42,138 nucleotides of DNA. Origin: a virus. Position numbers and translations under genes: made by a program. The notes under the pieces were generated by a model. The model searched no databases. It was not told the origin of the DNA and was given only the letters and a program-made list of their open reading frames with translations. The stretch spans positions 1-42,138 of the IMG/VR virus record IMGVR_UViG_3300009169_000036. One strand, written 5' to 3'. Shown here piece after piece: positions 29,987-38,200 of the stretch (positions are counted from its first letter, which is position 1; each line of letters begins with the position of its first letter).

Positions 29987-30669
29987 TGGAATCGCAAGAC
30001 CTCTTGTGCGTGTTTCGCGAAGACGTCGCTGACGAGGCGGTACCGTACCTATGGTCGAACGCGGAAATCTACCGGTACATGAACGATGCCTACTTCATGT
30101 TCGTCCGCCTCACGGGCGGTATACCCGATGGCTCCAGCTCCGTGACCACGCTGCTTGCGGCCGCAGCCACCGCCACTACCCCGATCGACAAGAGTATCTT
30201 GCGGATTCGTACCGCGCGCAACGTGACGGACAACAATTGCCCGATTAGAGTCATCAATATCCAAGACGTCGATTCGATGACATCGGACGATTACGGTGTT
30301 GTCCGCTATGGCGCTGACGCCACGCTCCCCGGCCCCGTACGGTACCTGATTTCCGGAGAAGAGGAAGGGTACGTCCGGTGGGCGCAACTCCCCGTCGTGG
30401 ATACTACGATCCATATTGTTGTCGAGCGGTTGCCGCGCTTTACCATTACGCGGGACAGGCAGAGGTTGGACGGCGTTCGTGAGGAGCACCACTACCATCT
30501 CCTGAAGTGGATGCGGCATTTGGCGTATCGCAAGCAGGACGCGGATACATTTGATTTGGCTAAGTCTGACCAAGAACGCGATGATTTTGTTGCGTACTGC
30601 GCACTGGCCACAAAAGAGAAAGGAATACGTAAACACAAGGTTCGAGTAGTAGCGTACGGGGGGTTGTAA
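29986..30669 (+). CDS. Head-tail adaptor-like protein (DUF6682-type)
   Basis: 227 residues. The N-terminus, FREDVADEAVPYLWSNAEIY then RYMNDAYFMFVRLTGG, fits the phage adaptor pattern: D ... Y-x-W-S-(D/N)-x-E-(I/L)-x-x-(Y/W)-x-N-(D/E)-A. It is followed by a beta-rich middle (LRIRTARNVTD, PVVDTTIHIVVERLPRF) and a helical end (HHYHLLKWMRHLAYRKQDAD). Such proteins bind the portal ring and provide the platform for the tail in podoviruses. It overlaps both neighbours by one base. Confidence 0.75.
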   Translation: MESQDLLCVFREDVADEAVPYLWSNAEIYRYMNDAYFMFVRLTGGIPDGSSSVTTLLAAAATATTPIDKSILRIRTARNVTDNNCPIRVINIQDVDSMTSDDYGVVRYGADATLPGPVRYLISGEEEGYVRWAQLPVVDTTIHIVVERLPRFTITRDRQRLDGVREEHHYHLLKWMRHLAYRKQDADTFDLAKSDQERDDFVAYCALATKEKGIRKHKVRVVAYGGL

Positions 30670-30926
30670 TGGCTAGGCCGATGGATACTGTGTACGACGT
30701 CGCGTCGGGGAAAAATACCGCGAGGCGTGTAGCCGCTGCAGAGCAGATGGCCGTGAACCCCAACCCAAAAAAGAAAGTTGCCGCACCACCGGTTGCCAGC
30801 ACCTCCGTAATCAAACCCAAACAAAAATTTGTCGACGCCCGCCAACGCGCGATCGACGCTGCCGCCGCCGCAGACCGCGCGGCCATCATCGAACGTAACA
30901 GAAAGCTCAGTCTCCGCAGTAAATAG
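30669..30926 (+). CDS. Small basic Ala-rich protein (85 aa)
   Basis: A Pro/Lys/Ala-rich linker (NPNPKKKVAAPPVASTSVIK) is followed by a helix with an Ala core (ARQRAIDAAAAADRAAIIER) and a basic end. It is probably partly disordered. It is coupled to the adaptor gene (TAATG) and is the last gene before a strong terminator. It could be a minor virion or DNA-binding protein; no family is recognised. Confidence 0.6.
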   Translation: MARPMDTVYDVASGKNTARRVAAAEQMAVNPNPKKKVAAPPVASTSVIKPKQKFVDARQRAIDAAAAADRAAIIERNRKLSLRSK

Positions 30927-30933
30927 TGATATA

Positions 30934-30980
30934 CCTGTTTTCAGTATACAGATCGTACATATCCATGTACGCTAAACAGG
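30934..30980 (+). ncRNA. Nested inverted repeat upstream of the lysis unit
   Basis: CCTGTTT (30934-30940) pairs with AAACAGG (30974-30980) and encloses GTACAT-ATCC-ATGTAC (30955-30970). The closing stem repeats the CTGTTT/AAACAG stem of the capsid leader. It may be an RNA element or a DNA operator/promoter region. Confidence 0.45.
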
Positions 30981-31031
30981 CGTGCAGGGGTTTTAATGCC
31001 TTGCCTTTGTGCGCATCCTAAGTGTCTTTTT

Positions 31032-31058
31032 GGGGGGTACCCAGTACCCCCCTTTTTT
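31032..31058 (+). terminator. Strong rho-independent terminator
   Basis: GGGGGGTAC (31032-31040), a 3-base loop and GTACCCCCC (31044-31052) form a perfect 9-bp stem followed by six T residues. It separates the head genes from the lysis unit, 15 bases before the next start codon. Confidence 0.95.
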
Positions 31059-31072
31059 AAAAGGATTTTTTG

Positions 31073-31441
31073 ATGTCTGCGCCGAAAATGACCCCGCAGG
31101 AAATCTCTGAAACAGAGATACGTATTATCCGTTGGGGGGAGAAGGTGCTTACTCCCCTGCTTATTGCTGGTGTTATCGGCGTCGCCGGATTTTTGATAAC
31201 TGTGAACAAAACTGTTGCCCAACTGGAGGACGGGCAGCAAGCCTATGTTTCCAATAACACAGAACTGAAAGTCTATCTGTCCCGTTTGGAAGGCAAAATA
31301 GAAGAGCAAGCCCACGCGCGGCAGAAAATCGAGATTGCCGTGGAGCGAGTCGTGGCGAATCAAGAGGGGTTGCGCGAGCAGGTGACAGACTTGAAAGAGC
31401 AGAATATCGAGATAATCAAGATTTTAAGGGGCGGCTCATAA
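31073..31441 (+). CDS. Membrane-anchored coiled-coil protein, lysis-region (122 aa)
   Basis: After a polar start, one transmembrane helix (VLTPLLIAGVIGVAGFLITV) is followed by a long coiled coil (QAYVSNNTELKVYLSRLEG and KIEIAVERVVANQEGLREQV). AAGGA 7 bases upstream of the ATG sets the start. The layout, TM near the N-terminus plus coiled coil, and its place directly before the holin-like gene resemble XhlA-type or holin-accessory proteins. It is possibly a holin partner or antiholin. Confidence 0.65.
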   Translation: MSAPKMTPQEISETEIRIIRWGEKVLTPLLIAGVIGVAGFLITVNKTVAQLEDGQQAYVSNNTELKVYLSRLEGKIEEQAHARQKIEIAVERVVANQEGLREQVTDLKEQNIEIIKILRGGS

Positions 31442-31803
31442 TGTTCGAAGTACTCGGCGGTATATGGCAAGACGTGAAAGTGCGCTTGGCCGCAGCGTCG
31501 CCGCAGCTCAAACCCTACATCGCTGTTGCATTGGTCGCGGCAGCCGGTGTGATGGGTTGGCGGGAGTTCGTACCGGAGGATGGCATGTTCGCCGCCGCAG
31601 CGGTAATGACCATGCAAGACCTCTTCAAAGCGACAGCTGGGGTGTTTATGGTGTTCGGCACCCTGAAATTCTTCGACTACCATATTCAGGATGACTCCTT
31701 TGCAGAAACATTCAAAACGGCATCCCCCCCACTCAAAATGGCGTACTTTACTGGCCGTTTTGTTGGTGTGTGCCTCCTCTACGGTATGGTCCTTTCAGGA
31801 TAA
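31441..31803 (+). CDS. Holin-like membrane protein (120 aa)
   Basis: There are two to three hydrophobic helices: YIAVALVAAAGVMGW (about 27-41), ATAGVFMVFGTLKFF (about 64-78) and FTGRFVGVCLLYGMVLSG (103-120). A basic/amphipathic N-terminus precedes them. It lies immediately before the transglycosylase gene, which begins inside its reading frame. Size, helices and neighbourhood fit a pore-forming phage holin that times lysis. No exact holin family is recognised. Confidence 0.65.
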   Translation: MFEVLGGIWQDVKVRLAAASPQLKPYIAVALVAAAGVMGWREFVPEDGMFAAAAVMTMQDLFKATAGVFMVFGTLKFFDYHIQDDSFAETFKTASPPLKMAYFTGRFVGVCLLYGMVLSG

Positions 31804-32293
31804 GTGGGATGCAGATTTCAAGTCTGCGACCATCCGATACCTGCCTGCTGGCACTGATTGGCGCTTGCTCAAGGCGCAGTGCTACCAAGAAAGTCGTCTT
31901 AACCCTCTTGCCCGTAGCCCCGTTGGTGCGTACGGTTTGTGCCAGTTTATGCCGGGAACTGCTCGTGATGTTGGTCCCTACATCAACGCAACACCTGATG
32001 CCTTCTGGCTCCCTGAAGTGAGTATCTTGGGAGCTGGCTACTACATGGGCAAGCTCACCAAAAGTTGGAAATCAGAGCGTCCTCCCCTCGATCGCCACAA
32101 GCTGGCACTGGCCAGCTACAACGCAGGCATCGGCCACATCCTGAAGTCCCAGCGCCTTTGCGACAATGCTCGTCTCTACGATGAAATAGTCCCGCCTTGC
32201 CTCCCGCGCGTCACCGGCTTCCATAGCAAGGAGACAATAGACTATACTCGATTCATTGTTGATCGCTGGTACCCGATGATGATGGTGAATTGA
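31691..32293 (+). CDS. Endolysin: SLT-type lytic transglycosylase with signal/SAR segment
   Basis: 200 residues. WRTLLAVLLVCASSTVWS (17-34) is a signal peptide or signal-arrest-release segment. The domain has CYQE67SRLNPLA (catalytic glutamate), GAYGLCQFMPGTA (79-91) and ALASYNAG (about 139), the three landmarks of SLT lytic transglycosylases, which cut the glycan strands of peptidoglycan. An export signal means it could reach the periplasm without a large-pore holin, as in pinholin systems. The start ATG lies 113 bases inside the holin gene and has no clear ribosome site, so translation may depend on that of the holin. Confidence 0.9.
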   Translation: MTPLQKHSKRHPPHSKWRTLLAVLLVCASSTVWSFQDKWDADFKSATIRYLPAGTDWRLLKAQCYQESRLNPLARSPVGAYGLCQFMPGTARDVGPYINATPDAFWLPEVSILGAGYYMGKLTKSWKSERPPLDRHKLALASYNAGIGHILKSQRLCDNARLYDEIVPPCLPRVTGFHSKETIDYTRFIVDRWYPMMMVN

Positions 32294-32790
32294 TGTGGCT
32301 CGTAAGCCCCCAAATCCTAATTCTGACCGCAGCGATGGCCCTGTCAGCGACCGCTGGGTGGGGAGTGACGGCAAACCACTACCAAAACCAGATCGCCCAG
32401 CACGAACTAAAGGTGGAACGCCTGAACAACTCCCTTTTGGTGGCCGGTTTGGAACTATCCGGCGTGATCTCGGAACGCAACGCCGCCCGCCACGAGCGGA
32501 TGAATAAATCATGGGAGATCGTGTATGTTGAGGTGGTCGACTACAGTAAGAAGCAACAAAAGCCTGCTGCGGATGGTTTTTGTTATATTGACGGTGATTG
32601 GGTCCGGTTGCACGACGCCGCAGCCGACTTGTCGGCTCCCGCCGCTCCCAGCGGAACTGTCGAAAGTACCACCTACGCTAAAGCCCTTGAAACAGTCGCC
32701 ACCAATTATCGAGAGTACAACAAATGTCGCGCCCAAGTGATTGGGTTGATCGAGATTTACGAGGGCGCTCGCAAGCTCTGCGAGGAATGA
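32293..32790 (+). CDS. i-spanin (Rz-like)
   Basis: 165 residues. An N-terminal transmembrane helix (ILILTAAMALSATAGWGV) is followed by a helical periplasmic region (NQIAQHELKVERLNNSLLVA) and a C-terminal part ending in YREYNKCRAQVIGLIEIY. This is the usual Rz end, ...N-Y-x-x-(Y/C)-x-x-C-x-x-Q-(V/L)-x-x-L-x-x-(I/W)-x. An o-spanin ORF lies entirely within it in another frame, the usual nested Rz/Rz1 pair. Spanins fuse inner and outer membranes in the last lysis step. Start TGATG overlap with the endolysin stop. Confidence 0.9.
   Translation: MWLVSPQILILTAAMALSATAGWGVTANHYQNQIAQHELKVERLNNSLLVAGLELSGVISERNAARHERMNKSWEIVYVEVVDYSKKQQKPAADGFCYIDGDWVRLHDAAADLSAPAAPSGTVESTTYAKALETVATNYREYNKCRAQVIGLIEIYEGARKLCEE
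32525..32740 (+). CDS. o-spanin lipoprotein (Rz1-like), nested in Rz
   Basis: 71 residues in the +1 frame inside the i-spanin gene. A signal sequence (LLRMVFVILTVIGSG) is followed by a lipobox cysteine (C29). A short proline-rich region (TTPQPTCRLPPLPAELSKVP) follows, typical of Rz1. A shorter start at codon 17 (32573) would leave a 12-residue leader. The lipid anchor would place it in the outer membrane, where it meets the i-spanin. The complete overlap fixes the same bases to two functions. Confidence 0.85.
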   Translation: MLRWSTTVRSNKSLLRMVFVILTVIGSGCTTPQPTCRLPPLPAELSKVPPTLKPLKQSPPIIESTTNVAPK

Positions 32791-33080
32791 CGCAGGAGCG
32801 GCTGAAAGAGCTGCTCCACTACGACCCCGAGACTGGCATTTTCACCAACCGGGTGGACCGTGGCAGGCGGTCGAAGGCGGGCCAGAGGGCTGGCTCTCGT
32901 CATACCCACGGCCACTGGAGCATCGGCCTTGATGGGTTCGCCTACCTCGCCCACCGGCTGGTCTGGCTGTACATGACGGGGGTACTCCCTCGCACACAGC
33001 TCTATCATTTAGACGGTGATAAATGTAATAATCGGTATGCTAACATCGCGAGCAAGCGGCCCAAGGAGAATCAAAAATGA
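32787..33080 (+). CDS. HNH homing-type endonuclease
   Basis: 97 residues from the ATG that overlaps the i-spanin stop. Typical family features are an N-terminal LLHYDPETGIFTNR and LDGFAYLAHRLVWLYMTG, then YH74LDGDKCN81N82RYANI, which is the H-N-N core of small phage HNH endonucleases (usual form D-H-I-N-G-x-x-x-x-N-R-x-x-N-L). The first metal-site acid is replaced by Tyr, so activity is not certain. Free-standing HNH genes are mobile; this one overlaps its neighbours by 4 bases, so it is well integrated. Confidence 0.85.
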   Translation: MTQERLKELLHYDPETGIFTNRVDRGRRSKAGQRAGSRHTHGHWSIGLDGFAYLAHRLVWLYMTGVLPRTQLYHLDGDKCNNRYANIASKRPKENQK

Positions 33081-33247
33081 AGATTAAAGTGACTACCCCG
33101 CTCATGGTCATCTGCGATGCCGAGGGTAAGCCTGTGAAGCGCTGCAAGGGCTGTGCCTCGGACTTCGAAGTCGCCGAGAAGCTATCCATGTTGCCGCCGG
33201 GTAAGTACATCATCACCCGCCCACCGATTGAAGTGCTGGTGAAGTGA
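33077..33247 (+). CDS. Small protein with CxxC motif (56 aa)
   Basis: MKIKVTTPLMVICDAEGKPV is followed by KRC23KGC26ASDFEVAEKLS. The protein is beta-like at both ends (PGKYIITRPPIEVLVK). One CxxC plus C13 is not enough for a full zinc site. It overlaps the HNH gene and the following GTG-started mini-gene by 4 bases. Function unknown. Confidence 0.65.
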   Translation: MKIKVTTPLMVICDAEGKPVKRCKGCASDFEVAEKLSMLPPGKYIITRPPIEVLVK

Positions 33248-33336
33248 GCGAGGGGTTTTTGTTCGGGCTTATTATCGGGGCCATTTTCATATATGTTGTT
33301 TGGCCACTATTCCTCGAATGGCTGGGCAGACACTAA
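33244..33336 (+). CDS. Tiny membrane protein (30 aa, GTG start)
   Basis: GTGA overlaps the stop codon of the previous gene. The peptide MSEGFLFGLIIGAIFIYVVW followed by PLFLEWLGRH is one transmembrane helix with a Glu/Arg-containing end. It is near the lysis genes, so a small holin or membrane regulator is possible. Confidence 0.55.
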   Translation: MSEGFLFGLIIGAIFIYVVWPLFLEWLGRH

Positions 33337-33337
33337 A

Positions 33338-33360
33338 CCGTGGCTTGCGCCACATTTTAA
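33338..33360 (+). terminator. Weak terminator-like hairpin
   Basis: GTGGC (33340-33344), a TTGC loop and GCCAC (33349-33353) are followed by ATTTTAAAA. The stem is only 5 bp, so termination is probably partial. Confidence 0.45.
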
Positions 33361-33376
33361 AACGTAGGAGCAATTT

Positions 33377-33622
33377 ATGTCAGAACTAAAGCGCCCAGAT
33401 CATTACTATGAGTTTACCCAGACCTCCGTTTCCAAACGGCCCGATGGTACCTTGCGGCTGAATCAGGAAGTGATTTTCCGTGAGTTTGCCGACACGTCCG
33501 AAGAGCTGACGATGAAGAACATGCCCCACGCCCGCAAGGTGGCTGAGGCTATTCTCGACGGCTGTGAGGAGCTGGCAAACGCCGCAGGATTCCCGACGTT
33601 GATGCTCAGCGCAAAGAAATGA
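33377..33622 (+). CDS. Hypothetical protein (81 aa)
   Basis: A polar protein: MSELKRPDHYYEFTQTSVSK, strand RLNQEVIFREF, and a helical C-terminus (HARKVAEAILDGCEELANAA). AGGAG 7 bases upstream supports the start. It overlaps the next small membrane protein by 4 bases. Function unknown; the location suggests a late accessory gene. Confidence 0.65.
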   Translation: MSELKRPDHYYEFTQTSVSKRPDGTLRLNQEVIFREFADTSEELTMKNMPHARKVAEAILDGCEELANAAGFPTLMLSAKK

Positions 33623-33855
33623 TCGAGTTCATTAAGGGGACGGTCGTTCTGGCCGTCTTCTTTTTGTTTCTTGTTTTCGCGAACTGCACGTTCTGGGAAA
33701 CTATAAAGGCAAACGGGCGGATTAACCCTCCGCACAAATTTCAGTGGGAAGCTGGTAAGGAATGCTCTTGTGGAGTCCTCAGAACCTACGCCGCTTATTT
33801 TATCCCCGGCCCGGTTCCCGGTAAAACGGACGCAGAGGTACCCCCAGTACAGTGA
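33619..33855 (+). CDS. Small single-pass membrane protein (78 aa)
   Basis: One transmembrane helix (TVVLAVFFLFLVFANCTFW) near the N-terminus is followed by a polar tail with CSC and a Pro-rich end (FIPGPVPGKTDAEVPPV). The C22 after the helix could be a lipobox-like position (VFANC), so it might be a lipoprotein instead. It lies in the lysis-to-tail interval. Confidence 0.6.
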   Translation: MIEFIKGTVVLAVFFLFLVFANCTFWETIKANGRINPPHKFQWEAGKECSCGVLRTYAAYFIPGPVPGKTDAEVPPVQ

Positions 33856-33865
33856 TCCAGAGCTG

Positions 33866-34096
33866 ATGCCGTGGTTCGCTGAAGTAGCCGCTGGCTATGA
33901 CTTTGAGCAAGCGGCAGAACGGTGTAAGCTGGTGTGGGAGTGGGTAAGGAATACCTTCTACAGCGATGACGAGGTGATGGCCCACGGATTGGAATTGTCC
34001 ATGGTGGCCGGAGCCCTGATTCGCGCGGGTAAACTACCGATACCAGACCGGCATGATGGGTTATACTCCTCCCACGGGATTTCAGATAAGGGGTAA
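33866..34096 (+). CDS. Hypothetical protein (76 aa)
   Basis: MPWFAEVAAGYDFEQAAERC starts a mainly helical protein with VWEWVRNTFYSDDEVMAHG and a helix VAGALIRAGKLP. The ORF is open upstream to a GTG at 33770, where the sequence still looks partly protein-like (YPQYSDPEL), so the true start is uncertain. The 10-base distance from the previous stop favours 33866. The E-x-A-A-x-R-C and RNTFYSDDEVM parts resemble a small DNA-binding or terminase-like helix-turn-helix, but weakly. Confidence 0.55.
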   Translation: MPWFAEVAAGYDFEQAAERCKLVWEWVRNTFYSDDEVMAHGLELSMVAGALIRAGKLPIPDRHDGLYSSHGISDKG

Positions 34097-34099
34097 TTT

Positions 34100-34537
34100 A
34101 TGGCATGGGTTCAGGCAGTAAATACCGGGGTTGGCTTCATCACGCATACTGACTGGGAAACGAACCAGTTTCGCGGATATGAAAGCAATCTGTGGGAAGT
34201 GACGGGTGACCCTACTGCCGGTTTGGCTTGGGCCGCGCGGGTCGGGGGTACGGTCAAAACCGCCCCTGAAGCGCAGGCTATCCGTGATACGTGGAACGCC
34301 AACATCTACGGATTCACGGAGTTCTGGGTAGAGAAGTTGTCTGCGCAAGCGATGACGGCGCTGATGACCACGGCGCTGGGCGACAGCAATGTGCGGGAGA
34401 TCGCGTCCCGGTGGTTGTCAGAGTTTATTGACGTTCGCGAGCAGGTATACAAAGACGACCTGAATTACCTCTACGCTAACGGGCACATAGGCTTGGAGAA
34501 GCGGGACTCCATGCTGCTCAATAAGCAGGGGGTATGA
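34100..34537 (+). CDS. Hypothetical virion-region protein (145 aa)
   Basis: Trp-rich N-terminal part (AWVQAVNTGVGFITHTDWET) and a helical C-terminal part (FWVEKLSAQAMTALMTTAL; REIASRWLSEFIDVREQVY). AGGGG 7 bases upstream sets the start. It overlaps the next gene by 4 bases and precedes the fibre genes, so it may be a tail or internal virion protein. No family is recognised. Confidence 0.65.
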   Translation: MAWVQAVNTGVGFITHTDWETNQFRGYESNLWEVTGDPTAGLAWAARVGGTVKTAPEAQAIRDTWNANIYGFTEFWVEKLSAQAMTALMTTALGDSNVREIASRWLSEFIDVREQVYKDDLNYLYANGHIGLEKRDSMLLNKQGV

Positions 34538-35244
34538 TGAACTACTCTGAAACCAAAGACATTATTCACCGCACCGAAATCCTCTCCGCAGAGGATGTTG
34601 TTTTCATCGACCGGAACATTGGTGAGATACAGAACAACTGGGCCAAGCGTCAGGTGTTCCGCACCGAGACGGAGATGCGCCTGTCCGTCCTCAACGATAT
34701 CAAGTTCCCCACCCCCGCTGCGAAATATTGGCAGTGTGTGCGCGAACAGGCCGTGTTCTATGAGCAGCTTGTGCAGTTGTCGTTCCAGTATCGTCGGGAC
34801 AAAATCAAGAAAGCGAAACTGGAGAAGAAGATCGAGGCGCGCAAAGCTGAAGACTTGGTAGACGATTTTAAGTTGATGGAGCTGGAGATTGATCTTGAAG
34901 AAGTCCAGTTCGGTCTGCTCAACGCGGAGCAGGCGGCGAAAGACCGTATGCGCGAAATCCGTCTGTGGGCGCAGATCATGTCGGAGTGCACTGCGGTTGA
35001 CCCGACCTTCGATACAAGTGACGTGAACACGCACCAGTTCGTGTCCTACATGTGGCGCTGGCATGAGCAGATGAAAGGGCTGGAAGGTTCCGGTTCCTCC
35101 TCTGCTGAAATCAACAATCTTCTCGGGCAGTACATCACGGCTCTGCGCACTGCGACAGATATGAAGATTACTCTGCCTCCAGCCTTGCAAAAAGATGCCG
35201 TTAAACTGGGTGTCCCGGTCTATAAACAACTAGCGGGCAGTTAA
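34534..35244 (+). CDS. Coiled-coil virion-region protein (236 aa)
   Basis: The N-terminal domain contains FIDRNIGEIQNNWAKRQVFR. A long charged coiled coil follows (YRRDKIKKAKLEKKIEARK; EIDLEEVQFGLLNAEQAAK). The C-terminus contains a Trp-rich helix (FVSYMWRWHEQMKGL) and a Ser-rich hinge. Similar phage proteins lie just before fibre genes, so it may be a tail or fibre assembly protein. The function is not known. Confidence 0.65.
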   Translation: MMNYSETKDIIHRTEILSAEDVVFIDRNIGEIQNNWAKRQVFRTETEMRLSVLNDIKFPTPAAKYWQCVREQAVFYEQLVQLSFQYRRDKIKKAKLEKKIEARKAEDLVDDFKLMELEIDLEEVQFGLLNAEQAAKDRMREIRLWAQIMSECTAVDPTFDTSDVNTHQFVSYMWRWHEQMKGLEGSGSSSAEINNLLGQYITALRTATDMKITLPPALQKDAVKLGVPVYKQLAGS

Positions 35245-35247
35245 GCC

Positions 35248-38200
35248 ATGGCTGTCGCCTTCGATGCTTCCAGCGAGTCCCACACCGGTACGACTGGTGT
35301 CGCTTCTGTAGCCAGTTTTAGTTGGACACATACTCCAGTAGGCACACCGAGAGGCGTCGTTGTTTTCTGTTTGGCCGTAGGCGACAAAACGGATATTTTT
35401 ACCGGTGTTACTTATGGTGGAGTAGCGATGACTGAGGTGACGCTTGGTATTGCACGCGATTCTACTACTGAAATCGCAGTGGTAAAAGCATATTTCTTAG
35501 GGGCAGCGCTTCCTACTGGGGCGCAAACGATAGAAGTATCTCGCACTAACAACGCCACGGTTACTTACGCTGCTGCGTTGACCGTTACCGCAGGAGCTGA
35601 CACTAGTTACACGGGAGTTACACGACGAGAAGAAAACTCAAACATTACTCAAGTAGAGGTAAGTGACGCTAACGCCTTAGTAAACTCTCTACGTGTCGCA
35701 GGTATTTATACTGGTTCGCTAGACGTAACACCGGGGGCTGGTTCAACGCGTGAAATCGGCATCCAATTTACAAATTATACGTTTGGGCTCTTCCGTGAAA
35801 CTACTGCGGGTACTGGTACCCGTCCTGTCGGTATGCTGGCCGCAACTGATGATAGAGCTGAAGTCTATTTGGCAATTAGAGAGGTGGTTGCAGGAGCGAC
35901 AGACACTACTACGCTAGATTATACAGGCGCAGTTGCTGGCGATACGTTGTTAGCCGTACTAGCGCAGTATGGTGGGGTGCTTACTTCTATTTGGACGGCT
36001 GGTGCATCTATGGGTACACCACGCGGGGACTCAGCCGGAGCAGGTACGCAAACTGCGGCCTTATCCTTCGGGGGCGTTCTGCCCAATGGTATCACGGAAC
36101 TTTCAACCACCGAAGAATACGATGGTATTAGCTGGTCAGCCGGTGGAGCGCTAGCTACAGCGCGGGAAAGCCTAGCCGGAGCAGGTACACAAACTGCGGC
36201 CTTATCGATTGGCGGCTGGACTAGCGCTGTTTCCACCATCACTGAAGAATATGATGGTACTAGCTGGGCATCCGGTGGAGCGCTAGCTACAGGACGCTAC
36301 TGGCTAGCCGGATGCGGAACACAAACAGCGGGCTTATCCTTCGGTGGGTCTCCCAGCTCCAGCACAGTCACCGAAGAATATGACGGCACTAGCTGGGCAG
36401 CCGGTGGAGCGCTAGCTACAGGACGCGCCAACCTAGCCGGATGCGGAACACAAACAGCAGGCTTATCTTTTGGGGGCATTATTACAGCTACTCTCTCCGC
36501 AGTCACCGAAGAATATAACGGTACTAGCTGGTCAGCCGGTGGAGCGCTAGCTACAGCGCGTCGAGACTTAGGCGGATGCGGAACACAAACAGCAGGCTTA
36601 TCTTTCGGTGGGTCTATCCTCACGGAGTTAACTGTAATCACCGAAGAATACGACGGTACTAGCTGGTCAGCTGGTACGGGTTTATTGGTAGCACGCGCCG
36701 GTCAAGCCGGATGCGGAACACAAACAGCGGGCTTATCCTCCGGGGTCGCTACTGAGGAGTATGGTAAAAGCGGCGATGCTTTTTCAACCCCCGGTGTGTG
36801 GTCAAGCAGTGGGAGTCTATCTACACCACGTCGAGAATTAGCCGGAGCAGGTACACAAACTGCGGCCTTATCTTTCGGTGGGTATAGCGGCGTGCGCTCC
36901 GCCGTCACCGAAGAATATAACGGTACTAGCTGGGCATCCGGTGGGAATCTAGCTACAGCGCGGGAAGGACTAGCCGGATGCGGAACACAAACAGCAGGCT
37001 TATCCTTCGGGGGCATGAGTAATATTGATGTTTCCGCCGACACTGAAGAATATGATGGTACTAGCTGGTCAACCGGTGGGAATCTAGCTCAAAAGCGAGT
37101 TTATCTAGCCGGATGCGGAACACAAACAGCAGGCTTATCCGTCGCGGGCGATAATACCGGCACGGCGCTGACCGACGTCACCGAAGAATATGACGGCACT
37201 AGCTGGTCATCTGGTGGGTCTCTTGTATCTGAGCGGGACGGACTAGCCGGATGCGGAACACAAACAGCAGCCTTATCCTACGGGGGCGAGGGTCTCACTA
37301 GTATTTTTAACACCTGTCACGAATATGATGGTACTAGCTGGGCAAGCAGAAATTACCTAGTTCTTACACGTAGACAACCTGCCGGAGCAGGTACAGTAAC
37401 GGCGGCATTAGCGATCGCGCGATCGACTTCCCGTACGGACTCGGTTGAAGAGTATGATGGTAGTGTCTGGTCGCTGACGGGTGGCCTTACTGTATCATGT
37501 GCATCGATGGGTGGGGCGGGTACGAGAACGGCGGGCCTAGCGTTTGGTGGCTATGAGGGCTCTACTAGCCAATACGCCACTATTAGTCACGAGTATACTA
37601 CAATCCCATGGCGTTACGTACAAGCCGCTGTTAGTACTAATGCCCTTGCCCTCGTGCATATCTTCAAAGCCGAAGCACAGGGTGGAGAAGAGAGTTTTGC
37701 GTTCCGACACAATTACCGAGAGACTTTAGGCAAAGCAATTATTTTAACTACATCAGCTGGTTACGAATATCTCAGCGTAACAGCAGCGACGGTTAATACG
37801 GGCACAAACTCCAGTCCTATATCCCCTACGATAACACCCTCGACGTCTGGCTCTAACGTGGTGATTGCCGGAGTCGCGGTAAGTGGGGATAGTTCACCGA
37901 TTACAGAGGACACCGATTTAACAGATTTGTACGAGGTTCAATCCAGTGCAAGTGCGGCCTCGGTCGGTATGTATATAGGTAAGCAAGAGGATGTGGTCGG
38001 GGCGTCTGGCACCTACACCCACACAATAGCGTCCAGCGACGACTGGGTAGGGTTCACGCTCTACGTCAACCAACTAGAAGATACCGGTTTTGCCGTCACT
38101 GACGTTGATTTAGATGAGACCATTACAAACGGACAAACCGGTGTTATTATCAGTATAACCGGCACGGTACCAGCGTCTGGGAAGAAGGTGTTTATTGTGC

